Below are positions 1 through 8,758 of a DNA stretch of 14,798 nucleotides, piece by piece. This DNA is from Acidimicrobiia bacterium (lineage in GTDB: Bacteria; Actinomycetota; Acidimicrobiia; Acidimicrobiales; Acidimicrobilacustridaceae). The notes beneath the pieces are model-generated. The model saw only the letters and a list, made by a program, of their open reading frames with translations. It had not been told where the DNA came from and did not search any database. Location of the stretch: positions 1-14,798 of the forward strand of contig VERC01000026.1 in assembly GCA_018882825.1 (NCBI GenBank), written 5' to 3'. Each line of letters begins with the position of its first letter. The first letter of the stretch is position 1. A program made the translations under genes and the position numbers.

Positions 1-127
1 CATCGGGGTGGCCGGGGGTGACCGGCTCTCGGTCAAGGGCCTGCTCGACATCCCCCTGACCGACGTGACCGCCATGTGGGATCACACCCTTCCCTCGGCG
101 CTGGGAGCGGGGACGGCCCAGGACTGA
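1..127 (+). CDS. purL: PurL C-terminus (phosphoribosylformylglycinamidine synthase, partial)
   Basis: This is the last 41 codons of a gene that enters from the left, read from base 2 and ending at TGA 125-127. The peptide contains GGDRLSVKGLLDIPLTD and then a conserved-looking Trp in TAMWDHTLPSAL. That is the usual end of the large single-chain or PurL-type FGAM synthase of actinobacteria (small GGD-L motif, then a Trp helix and LP). PurL converts FGAR, glutamine-derived ammonia and ATP to FGAM, the purine step between the PurF and PurM products. The purF start lies 47 bp downstream and the order purL-purF-purM supports the call. Only the tail is visible, so catalytic motifs cannot be checked. 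Confidence 0.8.
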   Translation, partial: IGVAGGDRLSVKGLLDIPLTDVTAMWDHTLPSALGAGTAQD

Positions 128-162
128 CGGTCAGGTCACCGGTCGCCTTCACGGCCCATCGG

Positions 163-168
163 TACGAT
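163..168 (+). promoter_or_regulatory. possible -10 element for a leaderless purF mRNA
   Basis: TACGAT fits the TANNNT form of actinobacterial -10 boxes and ends exactly 6 bp before the GTG chosen as the purF start. Transcription would then begin at or next to the start codon. No Shine-Dalgarno is visible in front of that GTG, which agrees with a leaderless message. I see no convincing TTG-type -35 at 17-19 bp, so purF may simply be read through from purL. Confidence 0.3.
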
Positions 169-174
169 GTCGAG

Positions 175-1716
175 GTGAACACGGTCGAGAACGTCGTCGG
201 CCCCGATGACGACACGCCCAAGGAGGCCTGCGGGGTCTTCGGTGTGTACGCGCCGGGCCAACCGGTCTCCCACCTCACCTATCTCGGCCTCTTCGCGCTG
301 CAACATCGCGGACAGGAAGCGGCCGGGATGGCAGTGAGCGACGGCTCGGCCATCACGGTGGTGAAGGAGACGGGCCTCGTCTCCAACGCGTTCGACGACC
401 GCACCCTCTCGGCGCTCAACGGCCATCTGGCCATCGGCCACACCCGGTACTCCACCACGGGCTCGAGTGTGTGGCGCAACGCCCAACCCGTCTATCGCGA
501 TGTGGGCGATCACACATTGGCGCTGGCCCACAACGGCAACCTCGTCAACACGCGGTCACTGGCCGACGAGTTGGGGATGCTGCCGGGCACGGTGGGATCG
601 GACTCCGACGTGGTGGCCGAACTGCTGGCCTCCGAATTGGCCAAGGTGCCGGATGAGTCGTCCGACCATCGGGCCCTCGAGCGCGCGCTCGTGGCGGTGC
701 TGCCGCGACTGGAAGGTGCATTCTCGATCGTGGCCATGGACGAAGGGCACATCATCGGCGTGCGCGATCCTCACGGGTTCCGACCCATGTGTCTCGGCAA
801 GCTGGACAAGGGGTGGGTGCTGGCATCGGAGAGTCCGGCTCTCGATGTCGTCGGCGCTCATCTCGTGCGTGAACTCGATCCCGGCGAGATGATCGTGATC
901 GACGCCACCGGCTGTCGATCCCTGTGGCCGTTCGACAGCGCCGACATCGAGCCACGGTTGTGTCTGTTCGAGTTCGTCTACTTCGCCCGTCCCGATACAC
1001 GTCTCTACGGCCAGAGCGTCCATCAGGCGCGCGTGCGAATGGGTGAGAACCTGGCCGAACAGGCGCCCGTCGACGCCGATCTCGTCATGGGCGTGCCCGA
1101 GTCGGGCATCCCGGCCGCCGAGGGTTTCGCCCGTCGATCGGGGATCCCTTTCGGCCACGGACTGGTGAAGAACCGCTACATCGGCCGCACGTTCATCGCC
1201 CCGAACCAGCAGATGCGCGCGCTCGGTGTGCGTATGAAGCTCAACCCGTTGCGCGACAACATCGCGGGCCAACGACTGGTGGTGGTCGACGATTCGATCG
1301 TTCGGGGTACGACGACGCGCGCCATGGTGTCGATGCTGCGGGAGGCCGGCGCCTCCGAGGTCCACCTGCGCGTGTCGTCACCGCCCTACAAGTGGCCGTG
1401 CTTCTACGGCATGGACACCGGGACGCGCGGTGAACTCCTGGCCGCCAACATGAGCATCGAGGAGATCCGTGAATACCTCAACGTCGATTCACTGGCCTAC
1501 CTCACACTGGAGCGTCTCCTGAGCGCCACCGGGGCGGTCGGGGCCGGCTTCTGCGACGCCTGTCTGACCGGCGACTACCCGGTGGCGATCCCCGAGGAGG
1601 TCGGCAAGCACATCCTCGAGATCACCCCGACCCGCGTGCCCGATGCACCCGGACTGCTCCTCGACTCCTCTCAGGAGGCGCTGACGTTCATCGCGTCCGA
1701 CGATGTCGATGAGTGA
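175..1716 (+). CDS. purF: Amidophosphoribosyltransferase (glutamine PRPP amidotransferase), Fe-S type
   Basis: First committed step of purine synthesis: PRPP plus glutamine gives phosphoribosylamine. With GTG 175 as start the protein has 513 aa. An in-frame GTG at 76 would add 33 poorly conserved residues and overlap purL, so I prefer 175. The N-terminal Ntn glutaminase begins at Cys19 (ACGVFG), meaning an 18-residue pro-segment must be removed to free the catalytic Cys, as in Bacillus PurF. GHTRYST and AHNGNL are typical glutaminase motifs. The PRPP loop VVVDDSIVRGTTT lies at about 369-381. Cysteines at 263 (RLCLFEF), 409 (PCFYG), 460 and 463 (FCDAC) match the four ligands of the [4Fe-4S] cluster in the Bacillus-type enzyme. 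The end overlaps purM by 14 bp, indicating an operon. Confidence 0.97.
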   Translation: MNTVENVVGPDDDTPKEACGVFGVYAPGQPVSHLTYLGLFALQHRGQEAAGMAVSDGSAITVVKETGLVSNAFDDRTLSALNGHLAIGHTRYSTTGSSVWRNAQPVYRDVGDHTLALAHNGNLVNTRSLADELGMLPGTVGSDSDVVAELLASELAKVPDESSDHRALERALVAVLPRLEGAFSIVAMDEGHIIGVRDPHGFRPMCLGKLDKGWVLASESPALDVVGAHLVRELDPGEMIVIDATGCRSLWPFDSADIEPRLCLFEFVYFARPDTRLYGQSVHQARVRMGENLAEQAPVDADLVMGVPESGIPAAEGFARRSGIPFGHGLVKNRYIGRTFIAPNQQMRALGVRMKLNPLRDNIAGQRLVVVDDSIVRGTTTRAMVSMLREAGASEVHLRVSSPPYKWPCFYGMDTGTRGELLAANMSIEEIREYLNVDSLAYLTLERLLSATGAVGAGFCDACLTGDYPVAIPEEVGKHILEITPTRVPDAPGLLLDSSQEALTFIASDDVDE

Positions 1717-2773
1717 GTCGCAGCCGGAGACGTACGCCGCCGCGGGGGTCGACATCGACGCCGGCGAGCGGGCCGTCGAGCGGATCAAGGCCCATGTCCG
1801 GTCCACGTTCCGGCCCGAGGTCATCGGTGACATCGGAGGGTTCGGTGGCCTGTTCGCCCTCGATCCCGCGCGTTGGCGTGATCCGGTGCTGGTGTCGTCG
1901 ACGGACGGCGTCGGCACCAAGGCGCTGGTCGCCCAGGCGGCCGGTCGATTCACGACCATCGGCATCGATCTCGTGGCCATGTGCGTCGACGACCTCGTGT
2001 GTCAGGGCGCCGAACCACTCTTCTTCCTCGATTACATCGCCGTGGGGCGTCTCGACCCCGATCACATCGACCAACTCGTCGACGGAGTGGCCGCCGGGTG
2101 CCGTCAGGCCGGTTGCGCGCTCATCGGTGGGGAGATGGCCGAGCACCCCGGTGCCATGGCGGCGGGGGAGTTCGATCTCGTCGGATTCGCCGTCGGCATC
2201 GTCGATCGGGCGGCGCTGATCGATGGACGCACCATCGCTCCCGGTGACGTCCTCATCGGACTCCCGTCCACCAACCTGCGTTCCAACGGCTACTCGTTGG
2301 CTCGTCGCGTGCTGCTCGATCGAGCGGGACTGCCGCTCGACGGCCCGGCCCATCCCGGGGCCCACCATTCGTTGGCCGACGAGTTGCTGGCCCCGTCGGT
2401 GATCTACGCGCCGACGATCGGCGCCCTGCAGCGGGCCGTCGACGTGCGGGGGGTCGCGCACATCACGGGCGGCGGCATCCCCGGCAATCTCGGGCGAGTC
2501 CTCCCGCCGGGCGTGGCGGCCGAGGTGGAGGTCGGCACCTGGGAGGTGCCACCCGTCTTCGGTGAGATCCAGCGACTCGGTGCCGTGCCCGAGGACGAGA
2601 TGTGGCGCGTGTTCAACATGGGTGTCGGGATGATCGTGGTCGTTCCCGAGGCCGACGCCTTCCGGGCGCTCGACACCGCCCGCTCGGCCGGCCATCGGGC
2701 GGGGATCATCGGTCGGGTCGTGGCCGGTGCGGGTGACGTTCGCCTCGTCGGTGGGCAAGGATCGGCGCCATGA
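1703..2773 (+). CDS. purM: Phosphoribosylformylglycinamidine cyclo-ligase (AIR synthetase)
   Basis: ATP-dependent closure of FGAM to aminoimidazole ribotide, the step after PurL. The 356 aa match the usual PurM length. YAAAGVDIDAGERAVERIK is the normal N-terminus. DGVGTK (68-73) and GGEMAEHPG (142-150) are the PurM signatures of the ATP-binding dimer interface. GLPSTNLRSNGYSL and ITGGGIPGNL mark the C-terminal AIRS domain. Two in-frame ATGs, 1703 and 1709, are possible starts and differ by two residues. Both overlap the purF end, and neither has a well-placed ribosome site (AGGAGG at 1673-1678 is too far), so translational coupling to purF is likely. The stop overlaps the pyrE start as ATGA. 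Confidence 0.97.
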   Translation: MSMSESQPETYAAAGVDIDAGERAVERIKAHVRSTFRPEVIGDIGGFGGLFALDPARWRDPVLVSSTDGVGTKALVAQAAGRFTTIGIDLVAMCVDDLVCQGAEPLFFLDYIAVGRLDPDHIDQLVDGVAAGCRQAGCALIGGEMAEHPGAMAAGEFDLVGFAVGIVDRAALIDGRTIAPGDVLIGLPSTNLRSNGYSLARRVLLDRAGLPLDGPAHPGAHHSLADELLAPSVIYAPTIGALQRAVDVRGVAHITGGGIPGNLGRVLPPGVAAEVEVGTWEVPPVFGEIQRLGAVPEDEMWRVFNMGVGMIVVVPEADAFRALDTARSAGHRAGIIGRVVAGAGDVRLVGGQGSAP

Positions 2774-3345
2774 CGACAGGGGACTCGACGACCGACGACA
2801 CGAAACGCCGACTTATCGAGCATCTCCGGCAGCATTCGGTGCGTACGGGCGACTTCACACTCAAGTCCGGTCGGAAGAGTTCGTGGTTCATCGACTCGAA
2901 GCAGACGGCCTGTCGTCCCGAAGGCATCCTGCTCATCGCCGAGCTCGCCCTCGAACTCATCCCCCCTGACGTGACCGCCATCGGGGGGCTCACCGTCGGC
3001 GCCGATCCAGTCGCGTACGGGGTGGCGGCCGTCGCCGCGGCACGTGGTCGTGACCTGCGTTCCTTCACCATCCGCAAGGAGTCGAAGGACCACGGCGTCG
3101 GCGGCCGATTGGCCGGACCCCTGCTGGAGGGTGACCGGGTGGTGATCACCGAGGACACCGTCACCCGAGGGACCTCACCGATGGAGGCGGCGCGCGTCGT
3201 TCGTGAACTCGGCGCCGAGCCGGTGCTCATCCTGACCGTCGTCGATCGGGGAGGCACGTGTGCGGCGATGGCCGCCGCCGAGGGCATCGAGTTCCGCGCG
3301 TTGGTCACCGCTCCCGAGCTGGGCTTCGACTACGAGGGCGCCTGA
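2770..3345 (+). CDS. pyrE: Orotate phosphoribosyltransferase
   Basis: Transfers PRPP to orotate to make OMP in pyrimidine synthesis. The 191-aa protein has the OPRT substrate motif FTLKSGRKSSWFIDSK near residues 28-43. The mobile catalytic loop RKESKDHGVGGRLAG and the 13-residue PRPP motif VVITEDTVTRGTS follow. The start ATG 2770 overlaps the purM stop by 4 bp, and AAGGA at 2757-2761 sits 8 bp upstream as a ribosome site. Placing a pyrimidine gene at the end of a purine operon couples two PRPP-consuming pathways. The C-terminus is short after the last strand (ELGFDYEGA) but complete for the family. A purine-type PRTase is less likely because of the orotate-type loop. Confidence 0.9.
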   Translation: MTTGDSTTDDTKRRLIEHLRQHSVRTGDFTLKSGRKSSWFIDSKQTACRPEGILLIAELALELIPPDVTAIGGLTVGADPVAYGVAAVAAARGRDLRSFTIRKESKDHGVGGRLAGPLLEGDRVVITEDTVTRGTSPMEAARVVRELGAEPVLILTVVDRGGTCAAMAAAEGIEFRALVTAPELGFDYEGA

Positions 3346-3349
3346 CCCA

Positions 3350-3380
3350 TTGGGCGCGGTCCATCGACCGCCGGTAGCGT
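3350..3380 (+). promoter_or_regulatory. candidate promoter of the malic enzyme gene
   Basis: TTGGGC (3350-3355) and TAGCGT (3375-3380) are separated by 19 bp, and the ATG of the malic enzyme begins 9 bp after the -10. The transcript would be leaderless or nearly so, and no Shine-Dalgarno is visible before that ATG. The same layout recurs at other gene starts in this window (8728-8758 and, on the minus strand, 6897-6927). This is inference from pattern only. Confidence 0.4.
3356..3371 (+). repeat. 16-bp dyad inside the promoter spacer
   Basis: GCGGTC, a 4-base loop CATC, then GACCGC: a perfect 6-bp inverted repeat in the 44-bp gap between pyrE and the malic enzyme gene. It fills most of the space between the proposed -35 and -10. 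It could be an operator, or a short hairpin ending the pur-pyr transcript. No T-run follows it, so a classical terminator is doubtful. Confidence 0.4.
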
Positions 3381-3389
3381 GCGCCGCCT

Positions 3390-4796
<1,407 letters not shown>

Positions 4797-4800
4797 GGCA

Positions 4801-5520
4801 GTGGCGATCCGGGCGATCACCTTCGACTTCTGGGACACGATCGTCCGCGCCGACACCCCGGCCACCCGTCGGCAGCGACGTCTGGCCATCGCCGAGGTGC
4901 TCGAGACCCGCGGCCTGCCCGTCGATCACGACGAGATCGACGAGGCCTTCGACGAGGCGTGGAACCGCTTCGACGAGTCATGGGCGCTCGGTGAGCAGTT
5001 CACCGGACATCACGCGGCCGAGACCGTGCTCGAAGTGCTCGGTCACACCGACGACGACGTCCGGCGGGAGGTGATCGAGGCCTACGTCACCGCACCGCGC
5101 TCGATGGACCTGCTCCTCACCGACAATCTCGTGATCACCATCGAACGGTTGCGTGCAGCCGGACTGCGCGTCGGGATCGTGTGCGATGTCGGCCTGACCC
5201 CGTCGGTCGTGCTCCGGTACTACCTCGAGCGGCACGGTGTGCTCGGGTTGTTCGACCACTGGTCGTTCTCCGACGAGGTCGGGGTGTACAAGCCCCATTC
5301 GGCGATCTTCGAACACGCGTTGGCCGGGCTCGGGGGGATCGATCCCGCCGAGGCGGCGCACATCGGTGATCTCCGCCGGACCGATGTCGCCGGCGCACTG
5401 GGGATGGGAATGCTCGCGCTGCGGTACCGGGGTGTCACCGACGACGATCCGTCCCACGGCCCCGAGGCCGATGTGATCGTCGACGATCACGCGCAGTTGC
5501 CGTCGATCCTCGGGCTCTGA
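4801..5520 (+). CDS. HAD-superfamily hydrolase with atypical motif I
   Basis: A 239-aa protein starting at GTG 4801, chosen because it begins directly at the first HAD strand ([12 protein letters not shown]) and lies 4 bp after the malic enzyme stop. The nucleophile is D9. The helical cap covers about 20-105. Motif II is replaced by [10 protein letters not shown] (C128-D129 where Ser/Thr is usual). Motif III Lys is K164 in [11 protein letters not shown], and motif IV is HIGDLRRTD (D190, D195). The residue two after the nucleophile is Trp, not the Asp general acid of phosphatases. This resembles haloacid-dehalogenase-like or other non-phosphatase HADs. The substrate is unknown. A role linked to malate metabolism is only suggested by the neighbour. 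Confidence 0.85.
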   Translation: MAIRAITFDFWDTIVRADTPATRRQRRLAIAEVLETRGLPVDHDEIDEAFDEAWNRFDESWALGEQFTGHHAAETVLEVLGHTDDDVRREVIEAYVTAPRSMDLLLTDNLVITIERLRAAGLRVGIVCDVGLTPSVVLRYYLERHGVLGLFDHWSFSDEVGVYKPHSAIFEHALAGLGGIDPAEAAHIGDLRRTDVAGALGMGMLALRYRGVTDDDPSHGPEADVIVDDHAQLPSILGL

Positions 5521-5596
5521 CCGGACGCAACGACATCCTCCCGACGCCTGTGCCAAGGTGGCGGCCCAGACCGATACGACCGTCCAAGGGGGCGAC

Positions 5597-6514
5597 GTGG
5601 CACTCGATCCGCAGGCGCAGATGGTCATAGACCTGATGGCCGATTCCGGTTTCTCGTTCAGCGGGTTCACCCCGACCGAGCTGCGTGAGCGCATGGCCAT
5701 GTCGGCCATGCCCAGTCCGGTGCAGTTGCTGTCGATCACCGATCGCACCATCGACGGACCCGAGGGCGAGATCCCCATCCGCATCTATCGACCGTCGGCC
5801 GGGACGTTGCCGGTGGTGGTGTTCTTCCATGGCGGTGGCTGGGTGATCGGCGATCTGGAGTCGCACGATCACTGTTGTCGGGTGATCGCCACCAAGGCCG
5901 AGTGCGTGGTCGTGGCCGTCGACTACCGACTCGCTCCCGAAGCGAAGTTCCCGGCGGCCGTCGTCGACGCGTGGGCGGCGACCGAGTGGGTGGCCACCAA
6001 CGCCGTCGAGATCGACGTCGATCCGACTCGTCTGGCCGTGGCCGGCGACAGCGCCGGGGGCAATCTGGCGGCGGTGGTGGCCAACCTGTCGCGCGATGTC
6101 GATCATGTCGAGGTGATCCAGCAGGCGCTCATCTATCCGGTCACCGATGGCCGATGCGATCGTCCGTCGATGTCGGAGAACGCGGAGGGGTACCTGCTCA
6201 CCCGCGAGGCGATGGACTGGTTCCACGGTCACTACGTGTCCGACGACTCGGATCTCGACGACCCTCGGTATTCGCCGCTGCGGGCCGATCTGGCCGGCGC
6301 GCCGCCGGCCGTGGTGGTCACCGCGGGATTCGATCCGCTGCGGGATCAGGGCAACGAGTACGCCCGGGCGCTCGAGGCGGCCGGTGTCGAAGTCGATCAC
6401 TGCGAGTACCAGTCGATGTTCCACGGGTTCTTCTCCATGGATGCGGCCATCGACGTGGCCTCGCAGGCCCAGGATCAGGTGGCGGCAGCCCTGCGCGAGG
6501 CCTTCTCCCGCTGA
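5597..6514 (+). CDS. Alpha/beta hydrolase of the hormone-sensitive lipase family (esterase)
   Basis: Probable carboxylesterase or lipase acting on short acyl esters. The GTG at 5597 is preferred (305 aa): it has AAGGGGG at 5586-5592, about 4-5 bp upstream, and begins [13 protein letters not shown], the usual N-terminus of this family. An in-frame GTG at 5558 would add 13 residues and has no properly spaced ribosome site. The HSL oxyanion motif HGGGW is at 78-82, the nucleophile elbow GDSAGG has Ser152, the acid is D246 in GFDPLRDQG, and the His is H276 in MFHGF. The cap region includes [12 protein letters not shown]. No signal peptide is seen, so it is probably cytoplasmic. It lies 76 bp after the HAD stop and before a strong hairpin, so it may be a single-gene unit or the end of the operon. 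Confidence 0.93.
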   Translation: MALDPQAQMVIDLMADSGFSFSGFTPTELRERMAMSAMPSPVQLLSITDRTIDGPEGEIPIRIYRPSAGTLPVVVFFHGGGWVIGDLESHDHCCRVIATKAECVVVAVDYRLAPEAKFPAAVVDAWAATEWVATNAVEIDVDPTRLAVAGDSAGGNLAAVVANLSRDVDHVEVIQQALIYPVTDGRCDRPSMSENAEGYLLTREAMDWFHGHYVSDDSDLDDPRYSPLRADLAGAPPAVVVTAGFDPLRDQGNEYARALEAAGVEVDHCEYQSMFHGFFSMDAAIDVASQAQDQVAAALREAFSR

Positions 6515-6523
6515 GCGGAATGC

Positions 6524-6555
6524 AGAAGGACCCGGGCGTCGACCCGGGCCCTTCT
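6524..6555. terminator. bidirectional hairpin between convergent units
   Basis: AGAAGG-A-CCCGGG, loop CGTCGA, CCCGGG-C-CCTTCT: 12 pairs with a single A-C mismatch. It starts 9 bp after the esterase stop and lies 4 bp beyond the 3' end of tRNA-Phe, so it is placed to stop transcription from both sides. There is no long T-run on either side, which is common for actinobacterial terminators. Confidence 0.8.
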
Positions 6556-6559
6556 CGTG

Positions 6560-6632
6560 TGGTCGGGACCGGCGTCGATCCGGTGACCTACCGCTTTTCA
6601 GGCGGTCGCTCTGCCGACTGAGCTACCCGACC
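6560..6632 (-). tRNA. tRNA-Phe (GAA)
   Basis: The 73-nt cloverleaf folds completely: acceptor GGTCGGG/CCCGACC, D-stem GCTC/GAGC, anticodon stem ACCGC/GCGGT with loop CTGAAAA (anticodon GAA), variable AGGTC, and T-stem ACCGG/CCGGT. The discriminator is A. CCA is not encoded. The T-loop reads ATCGACG, so position 54 is A instead of the usual T. It is the last member of the Glu-Asp-Phe cluster and is 69 bp from tRNA-Asp. Confidence 0.96.
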
Positions 6633-6640
6633 ATGCGCCC

Positions 6641-6674
6641 GGAACCCCGGGCAGTCCGGGCCGGAGCCCGGTTC
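6641..6674 (-). other. hairpin in the spacer between tRNA-Asp and tRNA-Phe
   Basis: In the 69-bp spacer, CCGGGC (6647-6652) pairs with GCCCGG (6666-6671), and GAA (6642-6644) with TTC (6672-6674) across a 2-base bulge. A fold here could act in processing of the tRNA precursor. GC-rich spacers form such stems by chance, so the call is modest. Confidence 0.35.
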
Positions 6675-6701
6675 GGCCGCAGCACCGAATGGTTGCTGCG
6701 T

Positions 6702-6779
6702 TGGCGGTCCCGACGGGATTTGAACCCGCGACCTCCGGCTTGACAGGCCGGCGTGCACTCCAAACTGCACCACGGGACC
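6702..6779 (-). tRNA. tRNA-Asp (GTC), CCA encoded
   Basis: The fold has acceptor GGTCCCG/CGGGACC, D-stem GTGC/GCAC with a 10-base loop, anticodon stem CCGGC/GCCGG with loop CTGTCAA (anticodon GTC), variable AGGTC, and T-arm GCGGG-TTCAAAT-CCCGT. The discriminator G is followed by an encoded CCA (included in the coordinates; 78 nt). It is the only one of the three tRNAs here with a genomic CCA. Confidence 0.97.
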
Positions 6780-6799
6780 ACGAACTGGCTTGCACTGCG

Positions 6800-6872
6800 C
6801 ACCCCCAACGGGATTCGAACCCGTGTTACCTGCGTGAAAGGCAGGCGTCCTAGGCCGCTGGACGATGGGGGC
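6800..6872 (-). tRNA. tRNA-Glu (TTC)
   Basis: The 73-nt fold has acceptor GCCCCCA/TGGGGGT, D-stem GTCC/GGAC, anticodon stem CCTGC/GCAGG with loop CTTTCAC (anticodon TTC), variable TAAC, and T-arm ACGGG-TTCGAAT-CCCGT. The discriminator is G and CCA is not encoded. The terminal acceptor pair is G1-T72, a wobble where G-C is normal for such a tRNA. It is the first tRNA of the cluster, 20 bp before tRNA-Asp. Confidence 0.96.
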
Positions 6873-6896
6873 TCTTGTCGCCGCGAGGGCCTCGGG

Positions 6897-6927
6897 ACCC
6901 TAGCAGCCAGCCCGGGACCGCTCTCAA
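6897..6927 (-). promoter_or_regulatory. candidate promoter of the tRNA cluster
   Basis: On the minus strand TTGAGA (6927-6922) and TAGGGT (6902-6897) are 19 bp apart. The -10 ends 24 bp before the mature 5' end of tRNA-Glu, leaving a leader of about 17-18 nt for RNase P to remove. It lies in the 71-bp gap after the DUF2017 stop, so the tRNAs can be transcribed separately from ctaA-clpS. Confidence 0.5.
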
Positions 6928-6943
6928 GCCCGTCGATGTCCGA

Positions 6944-7429
6944 TCAGTCGGCGGTCCGGGCCAGGGCGTCGACGATCCAGCCGACCAGCGCGCCGAGGAA
7001 CTCGTACAGCGCCCACGCCGGCAGGTCCGGATCGTCCGGCGCCAACTCGGGCATCGTCTCGCCGTCCACCTCGAGCCGGGTACCGAGCACGAGGCGGATG
7101 GTGTTGAGACCGGTCATCCACGTCTCCATCGTGGCCCGGTCCAGTTCGGTGTCGCGGGCGGTGGCAGCGATCCTCCCCAGCGCGGCCCGACGCGAGCGGA
7201 GGAGGTCGGTGCCCACCAGTTCGCGGTAGGTGGCCTGCACCGCCGGATCGTCTGGGCTGGCCGGGGGGAACACGCGTCGCAGGGCGGGATGGTCGGTGAC
7301 GTCGTCCCCGTCGAGGAGTTCGTCGATCTCGGTGCAGACCTCGGCCAGGACTTCGCGCAGTTCGTCGGGGAGATCGACGAGGAACCGGTCGGGACCCTTG
7401 GCCCGGATGGTGCGGCGGAACAGGGCCAT
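6944..7429 (-). CDS. DUF2017 family protein
   Basis: A 161-aa protein of unknown function, conserved in actinobacteria next to clpS. It begins MALFRRTIRAKGPDRFLVDL; an earlier start would extend into clpS. Family-like segments are RRVFPPASPDDPAVQATYRELV (about 51-72), the DLLRSRR stretch, WMTGLNTIRLVLGTRL (104-119), and the C-terminal ALYEFLGALVGWIVDAL helix. It is acidic and probably helical, with no convincing membrane segment or signal peptide. The start lies 10 bp after the clpS stop, so translation is probably coupled. Its constant association with clpS suggests a link to Clp-dependent proteolysis, but that is inference. Confidence 0.85.
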   Translation of the reverse strand: MALFRRTIRAKGPDRFLVDLPDELREVLAEVCTEIDELLDGDDVTDHPALRRVFPPASPDDPAVQATYRELVGTDLLRSRRAALGRIAATARDTELDRATMETWMTGLNTIRLVLGTRLEVDGETMPELAPDDPDLPAWALYEFLGALVGWIVDALARTAD

Positions 7430-7439
7430 GTTCGGAGGC

Positions 7440-7730
7440 TCAGTCCTGCTGCATGGTCGCCCACAGACCATGTTCGTGGAGACGGAACACGTCGAGTTCG
7501 GCCTTCTCCCGCGAGCCGCTCGACACCACCGCCCGACCCTCGTGGTGCACCTGCAGCATCAACGACTCGGCCTTCTCCCGGCTGTACCCGAACAGTTTCT
7601 GCAGCACGAAGGTCACGTACGTCATCAGGTTGATGGGGTCGTCCCACACCAGGACGATCCACGGTCGGTCGACATCGGGTAGGTCCCCGGTGCTCGGCTC
7701 CCCGACCTCGACCGGAGCGGTCGAGGTCAC
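7440..7730 (-). CDS. clpS: ATP-dependent Clp protease adaptor ClpS
   Basis: ClpS binds N-degron substrates and delivers them to the ClpC/ClpA-ClpP protease. The 96-aa protein has a flexible N-terminal 22 residues and then the ClpS core: [20 protein letters not shown] (24-43), with the D-D-P-x-N substrate-pocket motif, [20 protein letters not shown] (47-65), [11 protein letters not shown], and [10 protein letters not shown]. The start is GTG 7730, which overlaps the ctaA stop as GTGA. GAAGG lies upstream inside ctaA as a ribosome site. ClpS downstream of a heme synthesis gene is probably only operon crowding. Confidence 0.93.
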   Translation of the reverse strand: MTSTAPVEVGEPSTGDLPDVDRPWIVLVWDDPINLMTYVTFVLQKLFGYSREKAESLMLQVHHEGRAVVSSGSREKAELDVFRLHEHGLWATMQQD

Positions 7731-8656
7731 GGCGCAGCGACCTTCTCGGGTCGGGCCTCGGCCGGACGCTCGTAGCGCTCGAGGGGTCGGACCGTGAGCG
7801 ACAGATCGAACGACAGCACGGCGAGCCACACCATGATGCTGCCGAACACGTGGACGAGCACGAGGGCCGGTGGCACGTCGGTGAAGTACTGGACGTAGCC
7901 GATGGCGCCCTGCACGCAGATGGCGGCCACGAGCACCCTGGCCCGAAGGGCGACATCGCGGGGTGCGCCCCGCCGACCGAGCACCCCGAGCGTGATGACG
8001 GCCAGAGCCAGGAACGCCCACACCGTGAGGCTGTGCACCCGGACGACCGCCACCAACTCCAGCGGTAGTCGCTCCACCGTCTCGTCGCCGCCGTGAGGGC
8101 CCGAACCGGTGACGATCGTGCCGGTGAACAGTGCCAGTCCGGCCAGCACCACCAGGCCGCGTCCCAGTCGACGGACGATGGGCGCCACGGCAGGTAGCGC
8201 CGGTCCGGAGGCATGGCCTGCTCGCACGAAGAGGACGTACGAGTTCCACACCAGCACGATCGACAGCAGGAAGTGGGCGATCACGAACGGAGGCTGCAAT
8301 TCGAACAGCACGGTGAGACCGCCCAGCACGATCTGCCCGATCACACCGGCCACCAATCCGAGGGACCACCACGTGAGATCGGCGCGCCGCGGTGACCGGA
8401 GCAGCGAACCCAGCACGGCGGCGATCACGGCCACCGACACCAGCCCGGTGATCGTCCGGTTCAGGAACTCGATCATGGCGTGGTACTCGAGCGGGGCGAC
8501 GAGCTGGTCCTGCTCGCACTTCGGCCAGTCGGAACACCCGAGACCTGACCCGGTCAGCCGTACGGCCGCGCCCGTCACCATGATGAACACCTGGGCGCAC
8601 AACGCCAGCAGGGTGATGCGGCGGTAGGTGCGGGAAGAGACCCGGGGGAGTCGCAC
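7727..8656 (-). CDS. ctaA: Heme A synthase (COX15/CtaA family)
   Basis: Membrane enzyme oxidising the C8 methyl of heme O to the formyl of heme A. The 309 aa start at GTG 8656, just before the first membrane helix; longer starts would add an unhydrophobic, Pro/Ser-rich stretch over the promoter. About eight helices are visible. [13 protein letters not shown] has the loop cysteine pair C41/C47, and E63 is the nearby acidic residue. Family heme-ligand histidines are present at H128 (IAHFLL), H208 (RVHSLT) and H269 (LVHVFG). The first position reads IEFLNR (N66) where Bacillus has His. TGSGPHGGD in the second half lacks the second cysteine pair, as I recall for actinobacteria. Divergent ctaB supplies its substrate. 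Confidence 0.93.
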   Translation of the reverse strand: MRLPRVSSRTYRRITLLALCAQVFIMVTGAAVRLTGSGLGCSDWPKCEQDQLVAPLEYHAMIEFLNRTITGLVSVAVIAAVLGSLLRSPRRADLTWWSLGLVAGVIGQIVLGGLTVLFELQPPFVIAHFLLSIVLVWNSYVLFVRAGHASGPALPAVAPIVRRLGRGLVVLAGLALFTGTIVTGSGPHGGDETVERLPLELVAVVRVHSLTVWAFLALAVITLGVLGRRGAPRDVALRARVLVAAICVQGAIGYVQYFTDVPPALVLVHVFGSIMVWLAVLSFDLSLTVRPLERYERPAEARPEKVAAP

Positions 8657-8662
8657 ACCCCG

Positions 8663-8691
8663 ATGGTACGGGAGCCCTTCGACGACCCCAA
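8663..8691 (-). promoter_or_regulatory. candidate leaderless promoter of ctaA
   Basis: On the minus strand TTGGGG (8691-8686) and TACCAT (8668-8663) are 17 bp apart, and the GTG start of ctaA comes 6 bp after the -10. Transcription would start at or beside the start codon. No Shine-Dalgarno is present. Confidence 0.5.
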
Positions 8692-8727
8692 AAGGCCATG
8701 GGGAACGGCACGGGCTCGACGACCGGA

Positions 8728-8758
8728 TTGCCGGGTCGTCGGAGGTCGCCTCTAGCAT
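8728..8758 (+). promoter_or_regulatory. candidate leaderless promoter of ctaB
   Basis: TTGCCG (8728-8733) and TAGCAT (8753-8758) are 19 bp apart, and the ctaB ATG follows 7 bp after the -10. As with ctaA, no ribosome site is visible, so the mRNA is probably leaderless. The 109-bp gap between ctaA and ctaB also holds TCGACGACC twice (8679-8687 and 8716-8724), 37 bp apart, a possible shared operator. Confidence 0.5.

Noticed and set aside
76..174. Extended N-terminus of purF from GTG 76
   Set aside because: It would overlap the conserved purL end by 52 bp and add 33 residues before the pro-segment with no family likeness; GTG 175 places the catalytic Cys at a normal distance.
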